Shown: piece by piece, positions 8,596 to 16,358 of the stretch
How positions within the stretch are numbered: position 1 is the first letter of the stretch
Layout: every line of letters begins with the position of its first letter
DNA from: Rhodospirillaceae bacterium
Lineage (GTDB): Bacteria > Pseudomonadota > Alphaproteobacteria > GCA-2721365
Direction of reading: 5' to 3'
Length of the DNA: 41,361 bases
Assembly (NCBI GenBank): GCA_002721365.1
Contig: PBKC01000016.1
Location: forward strand, 1 to 41,361
Made by a program: the position numbers and the translations under genes
The notes under the pieces: model-generated
What the model saw: the letters and a program-made list of their open reading frames with translations, nothing else
Database searches by the model: none
What the model was told of the DNA's origin: nothing

Positions 8596-9443
8596 GAGAG
8601 ATCCTCGAGCACGAAGCGACGCAGTTCCGGCGTGACCTGGGGCTCGACACCGAACCAGGACGCAAATCCCGGCCGTGCCTGATGAAGCAACATTCCGAGC
8701 CCATCGACCGTCGCCAGCTCCGATGCCTTGGCCTTGGCGAGAAGCGGCGTTTCCAAGGGGACATAGACGATGTCGGTGACGACCGCGGTCGAAGGCAAAG
8801 GTCCGAGCTCGAGGCCGAGAGGTTCGTGGCCTTCCATGCCGAGAGCAGTCGTGTTGACCAGAAGCGCTGCGTCAGGCAGGGCCGCTTGACGATTGTCCCA
8901 GGCAAACGTGGATACCCTGCAAGCACCGCCCAGTGAAGACGCCAGGGCATCAGCGCGAGATTTTGTCCGATTGACGAGACGGATCTCTGTAACGCCGGCG
9001 TCGATCAGAGCGACGCATACGCCCCGTGCCGCACCGCCGGCACCCAGCACCACCGCCGGTCCAGCGGCGGGTTCCCACTGCGGTGCCTCTTGCCGCAGGT
9101 TTTCGATGAAACCGAAAACGTCGGTATTGGTTCCGAACAAGGTTCCGTCTTCGCGAACAATCACCGTGTTCACTGCGCCGACACGGCGCGCGAGAGGATC
9201 GACCGCATCGACGGCGGCCATCGTCGTTTCCTTATGGGGAATGGTGACGTTCACGCCGCGGAAACCGAGAATCGGCAAAGCACGCAATGCCTGAATCAAT
9301 CGATCCGGATTTACGGCCAGCGGCAGATAAGCGCCGTCGATGCCGTAATGTTCCAGCCAGAAATTGTGCAAGCGCGGCGAACGCGAATGGGCGATCGGCC
9401 AGCCGATGACGCCAGCGATCCGTGCCTTTCCCGAAATAATCAT
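8592..9443 (-). CDS. aroE: AroE, shikimate dehydrogenase (NADP+)
   Basis: This 283-residue enzyme reduces 3-dehydroshikimate to shikimate in aromatic amino-acid synthesis. The substrate-binding segment SRSPRLHNFWL (about 20-30), catalytic K71 in NVTIPHK, D108 in TNTD, and the nucleotide loop GAGGAAR (134-140) followed by NRT are all present. The ATG at 9443 overlaps the maf stop (ATGA), and the 3' end overlaps coaE by 4 bases. It is the third gene of the operon ppsR-maf-aroE-coaE-dnaQ. Confidence 0.97.
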   Translation of the reverse strand: MIISGKARIAGVIGWPIAHSRSPRLHNFWLEHYGIDGAYLPLAVNPDRLIQALRALPILGFRGVNVTIPHKETTMAAVDAVDPLARRVGAVNTVIVREDGTLFGTNTDVFGFIENLRQEAPQWEPAAGPAVVLGAGGAARGVCVALIDAGVTEIRLVNRTKSRADALASSLGGACRVSTFAWDNRQAALPDAALLVNTTALGMEGHEPLGLELGPLPSTAVVTDIVYVPLETPLLAKAKASELATVDGLGMLLHQARPGFASWFGVEPQVTPELRRFVLEDLS

Positions 9444-10030
9444 GTGGGGCTGAGACCTCGTCTGCGCAGGAACCCGAGCAACGGTAACAGGGGAAGACCG
9501 AGTACCGAAAAATAGTCTCCCTCGACCCTATCGAAGAGCGACACACCATATCCTTCAAGCTGATAGCTGCCGACCGAGCCCAGAATTTCGGTGCCGCAAC
9601 GCGACAGATAACGAGCAAGAAACGGGTCGGAAAATGGCCGCATCGTCATAACGACGACCTCGGCATGTCGCCACAGCACGGTCTCGTCGCGAACGACACT
9701 GACGGCGGAGATCAGCCGGTGAGTTCGACCTCGGAGCGCCAGAAGCTGTTTCCTGGCGGCATCGATCGTTTCCGGCTTGTCGAACCGAATTCCTTCGAGA
9801 TCGAGGACCTGATCGGCAGCAACGACATCGATCGCCGGACGCCGCGAAGCGACATCCAACCCTTTCGCATCGGCCAACGCCGAGGCGACGGCGTCGCTGT
9901 TCATATCCGCTGGAAATCCGCGCTTGAGGACAGATTCATCAATTCGCGCCGGATCGATCTCGAAATCGATTCCAGCGGCCGCGAGCAGCTTCGCACGGAT
10001 AGGTGAGCCCGACCCGAGAACGACCGACAT
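9440..10030 (-). CDS. maf: Maf family nucleotide pyrophosphatase
   Basis: This 196-residue protein belongs to the Maf/HAM1-like superfamily, which hydrolyses non-canonical or modified nucleoside triphosphates. The N-terminal LGSGSPIRAKLLAAAG matches the family's SxSPRR-type phosphate loop, although I replaces the first arginine. The conserved D of AADQVL lies near residue 74, and GSVGSYQLEGYGVSLFDRVEGD is the C-terminal signature. The ATG at 10030 gives the conserved MSVVLGSGSP start; the frame extends upstream into ppsR but is not used there. It lies 11 bases after ppsR. The exact nucleotide preference cannot be told from sequence. Confidence 0.93.
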   Translation of the reverse strand: MSVVLGSGSPIRAKLLAAAGIDFEIDPARIDESVLKRGFPADMNSDAVASALADAKGLDVASRRPAIDVVAADQVLDLEGIRFDKPETIDAARKQLLALRGRTHRLISAVSVVRDETVLWRHAEVVVMTMRPFSDPFLARYLSRCGTEILGSVGSYQLEGYGVSLFDRVEGDYFSVLGLPLLPLLGFLRRRGLSPT

Positions 10031-10041
10031 CGGCTGCCTGG

Positions 10042-10857
10042 CTATTCGGGTGCCGAACGACGACGATAGAGTTCGAGCACTGCCGCCGCCGTTTCTTCGA
10101 TCGACCGCCGGGTGACATCGATCACGGACCAACCGTTCGCAGCGAAGATCCGACGCGCTTCGGTGATCTCCTCCTGCACGGCCTCGGGATCGACATAGTC
10201 GGTCTGGCCGGTCTCATGAAGCATACGAAGACGATTCTGGCGGATCTGAACGAGGCGTTCGACATTGGTCGTCAAGCCGACGACCAAAGGGCGCTTCAAA
10301 CTGAACAAGCTCGCGGGAAGGGGCACCTTGGGGACCACCGGTACGTTCGCGGTCTTCACGCCACGGTTGGCGAGATAGATGCTTGTTGGTGTCTTCGACG
10401 TTCGCGACACACCGACGAGAACGATATCGGCGCCTTCAAGATCATCTACCGCCTGGCCGTCGTCATGGGACAGCACGAACTGCATTGCCTCGATCCGCGA
10501 GAAATACTCGTCGTCGAGCGCATGCTGCTTTCCAGGCTGTGCATGGCTTTCCGTTCCCAGGTAGCCGGAAAGCGCGCCGACAACATGATCGAGGATCGGG
10601 ATGCAAGGGACTTGGATCGCCCGGCAGCGTTCCTGCAGCAACGACCGCAGTTCGTCGTCGACGAGGGTGAACATCACCACGCCCGGATGCGCCTCGACTC
10701 CTGTCAGCACCTTGTCGATCTGCCTGCGGCTTCGGACCAGCGACCACACATGTTCGACCGCTTCGACCGCCTCGAAATGCGCGATGGCGGCACGGGCAAC
10801 GATACTGACCGTTTCACCGGTCGAATCTGAAATCAGGTGAACGTGGAACTGACGCAA
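10042..10857 (-). CDS. ppsR: PpsR/PDRP-type kinase-pyrophosphorylase (DUF299)
   Basis: This 271-residue protein is of the bifunctional kinase/phosphorylase family that controls phosphoenolpyruvate synthase or pyruvate phosphate dikinase by reversible threonine phosphorylation. The N-terminal HLISDSTGET motif and the P-loop-like GVSRTSKTPTS at 149-159 are diagnostic. It is the first gene on the left side of the gap facing hemE. Its homologue occupies the same place beside the origin in Caulobacter and Rickettsia. It heads the operon ppsR-maf-aroE-coaE-dnaQ. Which dikinase it controls here is not visible in the window. Confidence 0.94.
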   Translation of the reverse strand: MRQFHVHLISDSTGETVSIVARAAIAHFEAVEAVEHVWSLVRSRRQIDKVLTGVEAHPGVVMFTLVDDELRSLLQERCRAIQVPCIPILDHVVGALSGYLGTESHAQPGKQHALDDEYFSRIEAMQFVLSHDDGQAVDDLEGADIVLVGVSRTSKTPTSIYLANRGVKTANVPVVPKVPLPASLFSLKRPLVVGLTTNVERLVQIRQNRLRMLHETGQTDYVDPEAVQEEITEARRIFAANGWSVIDVTRRSIEETAAAVLELYRRRSAPE

Positions 10858-11273
10858 CGCCGAATGCTCCCTGAACGCTGGGGATAGTTATCGCAATTTT
10901 CCCCGGGTCATGATCGGCAATCGGATCGGTCCCCGTCTACCCCTGAGAGCCCCGGGAGTCGTCCCCAGGGCTCTTCATTCCGTCAAGGACGTGCGAACAC
11001 CGGGGACAACGGTCTGAACCCCGACTTATCCCCATCATTCGATTACGGCCGAGAGCAGCGTTCTTCCTGCCGGTTGCACGTGCTTTCCCAACCGGTATAC
11101 ACAGCAGCTTCGGCTGTCCGCCCGCTCCCGCCAGCTATATCCCTGCTGTGGGTATCTTCTTCATCCCCGATTCCTGTTCCCCCAACAACAAACCTCTACC
11201 TTATAGGGAATCACTTTTGGTTTTTGGGGGGAGGGGTGAACTGCGTGGATAACTCACCCACTGGAGCTGCTCG
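10858..11273. other. Putative chromosomal replication origin (oriC) between ppsR and hemE
   Basis: This 416-base gap is the only long gene-free stretch in the window. It lies between divergent ppsR and hemE, the site of the origin in Caulobacter crescentus and Rickettsia. It contains three near-consensus DnaA boxes (8 of 9 bases to TTATNCACA): TTATCCCCA at 11026-11034, GTATACACA at 11095-11103, and TTATCCACG on the minus strand at 11244-11252. Weaker matches are CTATCCCCA on minus at 10880-10888 and ATACCCACA on minus at 11147-11155. Several TCCCCA or TCCCCG motifs resemble the weak DnaA sites described in Caulobacter. A T/G-rich stretch (11213-11236) near hemE could assist unwinding. GANTC sites lie at 11169-11173 and 11208-11212. 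Flanking genes point outward on both sides. Confidence 0.75.
10946..10974. repeat. Hairpin inside the putative origin
   Basis: The arms AGAGCCCCGGG (10946-10956) and CCCAGGGCTCT (10964-10974) pair at 10 of 11 positions around a 7-base loop. No T-run follows on either strand, so it does not look like an intrinsic terminator. It lies between TCCCCG/TCCCCA motifs in the ppsR-proximal part of the putative origin. A second perfect small hairpin with a TTCG loop, CAGC-TTCG-GCTG, lies at 11105-11116 directly after one of the DnaA boxes. Confidence 0.6.
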
Positions 11274-12290
11274 ATGACGAAACCGCTACTGACCGTCCTG
11301 GAAGGAGCGGAAGTGAAATGCCCGCCTGTCTGGCTGATGCGGCAGGCCGGACGCTATCTTCCGGAATACAGGGAAGTACGATCACGCGCGGGGGGGTTTC
11401 TGGACCTCTGTTACAGTCCGGCACTGGCCGCTGAGGTAACGTTACAGCCGATCACCCGTTTCGGGTTCGATGCGGCGATCATCTTCTCGGACATTCTGGT
11501 GGTGCCGCATGCGCTGGGGCAGGGTGTCCGATTTGAGGAGGGACATGGTCCGGTCCTCGACGCGATACGTGATCGACAAGGCCTATCGGGATTGTCGCGC
11601 GAAGGGGTGACTGAACGGCTGGCGCCGGTCTATGAGGCAATCAGCACCGTGGCGTCGCGGTTGCCGTCGGCGACGGCTTTGATCGGTTTCTGTGGCGCAC
11701 CGTGGACGCTCGCGTCCTACATGATCGAGGGAGGGTCGAGCCGCGATTTTCTCGAGGTCAAGCGATGGGCGTATGGCGATCCCGATGCCTTCGCACAGTT
11801 GATCGATCTATTGACGGACGCCTGTGCCGAGCATCTGGGTCGGCAGATCGACGCGGGTGCCGAGGTGGTCCAGATTTTCGATAGTTGGGCGGGGGTGCTC
11901 AGCAGTCGGGAGTTCGAACGCTGGTGTGTTGCGCCGATGCAGGCGATCGTTGCCAGGCTCGGCGATAGTCATCCCGGCGTGCCGGTCATCGGCTTTCCGC
12001 GCGGGGCCGGTCTTGGCTACGAAGCGTATGGCCTGAGAACGGGCGTAACGGCAGTGGGTCTGGATACGACCGTTCCTCTGCCATGGGCTGTCGAAGCTGT
12101 CGACGCGATCGTTCAGGGTAACCTTGATCCGGCTTTGCTCGTAGTTGGCGGCGCTCCCCTACGGGCGGAAATATCGCGTATACGGCAGGTCGTGGGCGAC
12201 AAGCCGTTCATCTTCAACCTCGGGCATGGTGTCGTGCCGCAGACGCCGCCCGAAAACGTAGCGCTGCTAGTGGAATGGCTGAGGCAGTAA
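11274..12290 (+). CDS. hemE: HemE, uroporphyrinogen decarboxylase
   Basis: This 338-residue enzyme decarboxylates uroporphyrinogen III to coproporphyrinogen III in haem synthesis. The N-terminal signature PVWLMRQAGRYLPEYR (about 17-32) carries the substrate-binding arginines; GFCGAPWT and the C-terminal FNLGHGVVPQTPPENV are further family motifs. GGAG at 11263-11266 lies 7 bases before the ATG. It is the first gene to the right of the putative origin and starts the cluster hemE-hemH-hemJ, with its 3' end overlapping hemH by 16 bases. The promoter must lie within the origin region. Confidence 0.97.
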   Translation: MTKPLLTVLEGAEVKCPPVWLMRQAGRYLPEYREVRSRAGGFLDLCYSPALAAEVTLQPITRFGFDAAIIFSDILVVPHALGQGVRFEEGHGPVLDAIRDRQGLSGLSREGVTERLAPVYEAISTVASRLPSATALIGFCGAPWTLASYMIEGGSSRDFLEVKRWAYGDPDAFAQLIDLLTDACAEHLGRQIDAGAEVVQIFDSWAGVLSSREFERWCVAPMQAIVARLGDSHPGVPVIGFPRGAGLGYEAYGLRTGVTAVGLDTTVPLPWAVEAVDAIVQGNLDPALLVVGGAPLRAEISRIRQVVGDKPFIFNLGHGVVPQTPPENVALLVEWLRQ

Positions 12291-13345
12291 AGACCGGAAG
12301 GACTGCGGTCGTTCTGTTCAACCTGGGCGGTCCGGATTCTCCGCAGGCCGTACGACCGTTCCTTTTCAATCTGTTCAATGATCGGGCGATCATCGATCTC
12401 CCCAATCCGTTGCGCTTTTTTCTCGCCAAGCTGATATCCGGACGTCGGGAGAAAACGGCACAGGCGATTTACGATCATCTCGGTGGTCGGTCGCCGCTTC
12501 TCGATCTAACGAAGGAACAGGCGGCTGCGCTCGAGGGCGCTCTAGCCGATCTCGGCGAAGTGAAGGTTTTCGTGGCGATGCGCTATTGGCATCCGTTCTC
12601 CGTCGAGACGGCAGCCGACGTGAAACGTTTCTCACCGGACAGAGTGGTATTGCTGCCGCTTTATCCGCAGTTTTCGGGAACGACGACGGGATCGTCGTTC
12701 AAGGACTGGGACCAGGCCGCACGAAAGGTCGGTCTCACGGTTTCCGGGCCGAGGCTCTGTTGTTATCCGCAGCTTTCCGAACTTTGTCAGGCACATGCCG
12801 CATTGATTGCCGAGCATCTGGAGGAAGCGCGGCAGTACGGAAAATTCCGTGTGCTGTTTTCGGCCCATGGGTTACCGAAGAAGATTATCGCTAAGGGCGA
12901 TCCCTATCAGTGGCAGGTCGAACGGTGTGTGGAGGGAGTCGTTTCGGCGCTGGGTGACCGGAGCCTGGACTGGTCGATCTGCTATCAGAGTCGGGTCGGT
13001 CCGTTGGAATGGATCGGACCTTCGACTGACGAAGAAATACGCCGTGCAGGCGCTGAAGGCGTGGCGCTGGTCGTCGTTCCCATCGCTTTCGTCTCCGAAC
13101 ATTCCGAAACCCTGGTGGAGATCGGAATCGAATATCGGCATCTCGCAGAATCGGTCGGTGTTCCGGGCTTTGTTCGGGTACCGGCCCTGAACGCAGCGGA
13201 TGTCTTCATTCGAGGATTGGCCGGTATGGTCAGGGAATCGGCCGATCAGAGCGGTGTTTGCCCCGCCGGAAGGAAGGGGACCAGAATCTGCCCGAAGGAA
13301 TTTGGGCGTTGTCCCGCCGACCTGCCGGCGGAAACGGCGGTATGA
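12275..13345 (+). CDS. hemH: HemH, ferrochelatase with C-terminal cysteine cluster
   Basis: This 356-residue enzyme inserts Fe2+ into protoporphyrin IX. The family residues H198 (FSAHGLP) and E275 with E278 (FVSEHSETL) of the metal site are present. The C-terminus has C329, C339 and C346, spaced C-x9-C-x6-C. [2Fe-2S]-containing ferrochelatases of Caulobacter and others carry cysteines in this region, so a cluster is likely here; that is inferred from family knowledge. The ATG at 12275 lies inside the end of hemE, and the stop overlaps the hemJ start (ATGA), so the three genes are coupled. Confidence 0.96.
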   Translation: MAEAVKTGRTAVVLFNLGGPDSPQAVRPFLFNLFNDRAIIDLPNPLRFFLAKLISGRREKTAQAIYDHLGGRSPLLDLTKEQAAALEGALADLGEVKVFVAMRYWHPFSVETAADVKRFSPDRVVLLPLYPQFSGTTTGSSFKDWDQAARKVGLTVSGPRLCCYPQLSELCQAHAALIAEHLEEARQYGKFRVLFSAHGLPKKIIAKGDPYQWQVERCVEGVVSALGDRSLDWSICYQSRVGPLEWIGPSTDEEIRRAGAEGVALVVVPIAFVSEHSETLVEIGIEYRHLAESVGVPGFVRVPALNAADVFIRGLAGMVRESADQSGVCPAGRKGTRICPKEFGRCPADLPAETAV

Positions 13346-13779
13346 TCGCGGACGGTTACCTGTGGTGGAAGGCGCTTCACGTCATCAGCATCATTGCTTG
13401 GATGGCGGCGCTTCTCTATCTGCCGCGCCTTTACGTCTACCATGTCGACGCCGAGCCGGGTTCGACGTTGTCCGAGACGTTGAAAGTGATGGAACGGCGC
13501 CTGCTGCGGGCGATCATGACGCCGGCGATGGTCGCGAGCTATGTCTTTGGCGGTTTGCTGCTTGCCAGCGGCGCTGTCGATCTGTCGGGCGGATGGCTTC
13601 ATGCCAAGTTGGCGTTGGTGGTTCTTCTGACCGTGATGCATGGCGCGATGGCGCGATGGCGGCGCGCGTTTGCCGAGGATCGCAACCAGCGCTCGACGCG
13701 TTTTTTTCGCATGATGAACGAGGTTCCGACCTTGTTGATGATCGGGATCGTGATTCTAGTGATCGTGAAGCCATTCTAG
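13342..13779 (+). CDS. hemJ: HemJ, protoporphyrinogen IX oxidase (membrane type)
   Basis: This 145-residue protein of the UPF0093/HemJ family has about four transmembrane segments. HemJ oxidises protoporphyrinogen IX to protoporphyrin IX in most alphaproteobacteria that lack HemG and HemY. The N-terminal KALHVISIIAWMAALLYLPR segment contains the conserved histidine that binds haem in this family. The ATG at 13342 overlaps the hemH stop. Its function is the step just before HemH, so hemE, hemH and hemJ supply three late steps of haem synthesis from one transcript. Confidence 0.95.
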   Translation: MIADGYLWWKALHVISIIAWMAALLYLPRLYVYHVDAEPGSTLSETLKVMERRLLRAIMTPAMVASYVFGGLLLASGAVDLSGGWLHAKLALVVLLTVMHGAMARWRRAFAEDRNQRSTRFFRMMNEVPTLLMIGIVILVIVKPF

Positions 13780-13821
13780 TGACGACGGGGAGGGTAGGCG
13801 CTGTCGTCATTGGATGGCTGA

Positions 13822-13850
13822 TTGACTCCCATGCCTGTGTGGGCTAGTAA
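13822..13850 (+). promoter_or_regulatory. Possible sigma-70-type promoter for rho
   Basis: TTGACT at 13822-13827 is followed, after 17 bases, by TAGTAA at 13845-13850. The -35 match is good (5 of 6), while the -10 is poor (3 of 6). It lies in the 228-base gap between hemJ and rho and would give a leader of about 150 bases before the rho ATG. Rho is often autoregulated through its leader, but I saw no specific structure that proves this here. Confidence 0.35.
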
Positions 13851-14007
13851 TCTAATCGGCGCAGGGGCAGGATTGCCCCTATATCCGAATTAATTCCTTC
13901 CTCTCACCTCAATACTGTGTCCATGGGCGCCCCGCCCGCTGGAGGACTCGGCATAAGCCGGGAATCTCTACTGACACGACCAGCCCGTGTATCGGTGGAC
14001 TGAGACT

Positions 14008-15264
14008 ATGAATCTGCAAGAACTCAAGCAGAAATCTCCCAGCGACCTTCTGACCTATGCGGAGGAATGCGGCGTCGAGAACGCCAGCACGCTCCGCAAG
14101 CAGGATCTGATGTTCGCTATTCTGAAGCAGCTCGCCGACAGCGATGTGGCGATCTTCGGCGATGGCGTCCTCGAAATCCTGCAGGACGGTTTCGGCTTCC
14201 TCCGTGCCCCCGAAGCGAATTACTTGCCGGGCCCGGACGATATCTATGTTTCGCCGAGCCAGATCCGACGTTTCGGACTCAGGACCGGCGATACGGTCGA
14301 GGGGCAGATTCGGCAGCCCAAGGAAGGCGAGCGCTATTTCGCGCTGTTGAAGATCAACACGATCAACTTCCAGCCGCCGGAGAACGTCCGTCACAAGGTC
14401 CATTTCGACAACCTGACACCGCTCTATCCCCAGAACCGGATCAACCTCGAGATCGAGGGTCAGCCGGGGAAGGATATGAGCTGCCGGGTCATCGACCTCG
14501 TGTCGCCGCTGGGCAAGGGTCAGCGTGGTCTGATCGTGGCGCCGCCGCGGACCGGTAAGACGATGCTGCTGCAAAGCATCGCCCATTCGATCGCTACCAA
14601 TCATCCCGAGATCTTCCTGATCGTGCTGCTGATCGACGAGCGGCCGGAGGAAGTCACCGACATGCAGCGTTCGGTCAAGGGCGAGGTGGTGAGCTCGACT
14701 TTCGACGAGCCTGCGGTCCGTCACGTACAGGTCGCGGAGATGGTGATCGAGAAGGCCAAACGCCTGGTGGAGCACGGCCGCGACGTCGTCATCCTGCTCG
14801 ATTCGATCACTCGCTTGGCCCGTGCCTACAACACCGTGGTGCCGTCGTCCGGCAAGGTCCTGACCGGCGGTGTCGATGCCAACGCGTTGCAGCGTCCGAA
14901 GCGGTTCTTCGGTGCCGCCCGGAATATCGAGGAGGGCGGTTCGCTCACCATCATCGCCACCGCGCTGATCGATACCGGTTCGCGGATGGACGAGGTGATC
15001 TTCGAGGAGTTCAAGGGCACCGGTAACTCGGAAATCGTCCTCGACCGCAAGCTCGCCGACAAGCGCACCTTCCCGGCGATGGATGTCGGCAAGTCCGGTA
15101 CCCGCAAGGAAGAGCTGCTGGTCGACAAAGCCGCCTTGTCGAAGATGTGGGTGCTGCGCCGTATCCTCACGCCGATGGGCGTCGTCGATGCGATGGAGTT
15201 CCTCATCGACAAGCTGCGCGGTACCAAGACCAACGACGAATTCTTCCGGTCGATGAATACCTGA
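14008..15264 (+). CDS. rho: Rho, transcription termination factor
   Basis: This 418-residue hexameric RNA-dependent ATPase ends transcription of untranslated RNA. The N-terminal RNA-binding domain (about 1-125) contains the GFGFLR cold-shock-like segment. The Walker A motif APPRTGKT is at 178-185, and the [13 protein letters not shown] block follows. The ATG at 14008 gives the conserved MNLQELK start; the frame extends 7 codons upstream. It lies next to the haem cluster, as in Caulobacter, and is followed by a strong intrinsic terminator. Confidence 0.98.
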   Translation: MNLQELKQKSPSDLLTYAEECGVENASTLRKQDLMFAILKQLADSDVAIFGDGVLEILQDGFGFLRAPEANYLPGPDDIYVSPSQIRRFGLRTGDTVEGQIRQPKEGERYFALLKINTINFQPPENVRHKVHFDNLTPLYPQNRINLEIEGQPGKDMSCRVIDLVSPLGKGQRGLIVAPPRTGKTMLLQSIAHSIATNHPEIFLIVLLIDERPEEVTDMQRSVKGEVVSSTFDEPAVRHVQVAEMVIEKAKRLVEHGRDVVILLDSITRLARAYNTVVPSSGKVLTGGVDANALQRPKRFFGAARNIEEGGSLTIIATALIDTGSRMDEVIFEEFKGTGNSEIVLDRKLADKRTFPAMDVGKSGTRKEELLVDKAALSKMWVLRRILTPMGVVDAMEFLIDKLRGTKTNDEFFRSMNT

Positions 15265-15295
15265 CGCCGGTCTATCGGCGTTCAGGCGAAAAGAA

Positions 15296-15326
15296 AGGCT
15301 GCCGGATCACTCCGGCAGCCTTTTTT
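15296..15326 (+). terminator. Intrinsic terminator after rho
   Basis: A perfect 11-base-pair stem, AGGCTGCCGGA (15296-15306) and TCCGGCAGCCT (15311-15321), has a 4-base loop and is followed by six T residues (15321-15326). It ends rho transcription 31 bases after the stop. Read from the other strand, a weaker T-rich tail (CTTTCTTTTC) follows the same stem, so it may also stop the oppositely oriented qor gene. Confidence 0.93.
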
Positions 15327-15346
15327 CTTGAGGTAAGTCGGTTTTC

Positions 15347-16324
15347 TCAGACTTCGAAGATCGTCGACCCGGTGGTCTTCCGGCCTTCGAGATCGCGGTG
15401 CGCCTGGGCGGCTTCCTTCAGCGGATAGCGGTTGTTGATTTCGATCTTCACGCCGCTTTTCACCGCGTCGAACAGGGCATTGGCGCTGTCGACCAGGTCC
15501 TTCCGCGCTGCGGTGTAGACCATCAGCGACGGACGGGTCATGAACAGCGAGCCCTTCTGGGCGAGGATGCCGATGTCGAATGGCGGGATCTTGCCCGAGG
15601 ATTGGCCGAAGCTCACGAACATGCCGAGCGGCTTCAGGCAGTCCAGCGATTGCGGGAAGGTGTCGTTGCCGACCGAGTCGTAGACGACCGGAACGCCAGC
15701 GCCGCCGGTGATCTCCTTCACCCGGGCGACGAGGTCTTCGCGGGTGTAGACGATCGGATGATCGCAGCCATGGGCCTTGGCGAGCTCCGCCTTCTCGTCG
15801 CTGCCGACAGTGCCGATCACCGTGGCGCCGAGCTTCTTCGCCCACTGGCAGGCGATCAGGCCGACGCCGCCGGCCGCGGCGTGGAACAGGATCGTGTCGC
15901 CGGCCTTCACCTTGTACGTGCGACGGAGCAGGTATTCCGCGGTCATGCCCTTGAGCATCATGCCGGCGGCCTGCTCGTCGCTGATTCCGTTGGGAACCAC
16001 GACGACTCGATCGGCCGGCATCAGCCTGGCTTCCGAGTAGGCGCCGGCCGGGGGTGATGCATAGGCGACGCGGTCACCGACCCTGATATCGGTTACGCCG
16101 CTTCCAACCGCTTCGACGACGCCGGCGCCTTCCAAACCCGGAATAAAGGGAAAGGAAGGGATCGGATAAAGGCCGGTGCGGAAATAGGTGTCGATGTAAT
16201 TCAGGCCGACAGCTTTATGCCGGATGAGAATTTGGCCCTCACCTGGATCACCGACGTCGACTTCCTTCCAATTAAGGACTTCCGGTCCGCCCGTTTCGTC
16301 CATGGTTATCGCATGAGCCTTCAT
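15347..16324 (-). CDS. Quinone oxidoreductase (zeta-crystallin family, NADPH-dependent)
   Basis: This 325-residue medium-chain dehydrogenase/reductase is of the quinone oxidoreductase subfamily. It lacks the zinc-binding cysteines of alcohol dehydrogenases and has the NADPH-binding AAAGGVGLIACQWAK segment (about 150-164). The N-terminal half has the HKAVGLNYIDTYFRTGLY substrate-site motif. Such enzymes reduce quinones, often by one electron. The ATG at 16324 is preceded by a strong GGAGG. It lies 34 bases downstream of the dienelactone hydrolase gene and is probably cotranscribed with it. The true substrate is unknown. Confidence 0.92.
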   Translation of the reverse strand: MKAHAITMDETGGPEVLNWKEVDVGDPGEGQILIRHKAVGLNYIDTYFRTGLYPIPSFPFIPGLEGAGVVEAVGSGVTDIRVGDRVAYASPPAGAYSEARLMPADRVVVVPNGISDEQAAGMMLKGMTAEYLLRRTYKVKAGDTILFHAAAGGVGLIACQWAKKLGATVIGTVGSDEKAELAKAHGCDHPIVYTREDLVARVKEITGGAGVPVVYDSVGNDTFPQSLDCLKPLGMFVSFGQSSGKIPPFDIGILAQKGSLFMTRPSLMVYTAARKDLVDSANALFDAVKSGVKIEINNRYPLKEAAQAHRDLEGRKTTGSTIFEV

Positions 16325-16358
16325 GATCTTTCCTCCAAGAGTAACGAGGCTTCGCCGA

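Noticed and set aside
10858..11273. CtrA-binding motif (TTAA-N7-TTAA) in the origin
   Set aside because: I looked for it and found none; control of the Caulobacter kind cannot be claimed.
11074..11277. Open frame of 67 codons inside the putative origin
   Set aside because: It has no ribosome-binding site or recognisable sequence and would run through the DnaA boxes into the hemE start; treated as chance.
12598..12640. parS-like site in hemH (CGTGAAACGTTTCTC)
   Set aside because: The half-sites are in the wrong order for the TGTTTCACGTGAAACA palindrome, so it is not a parS site.
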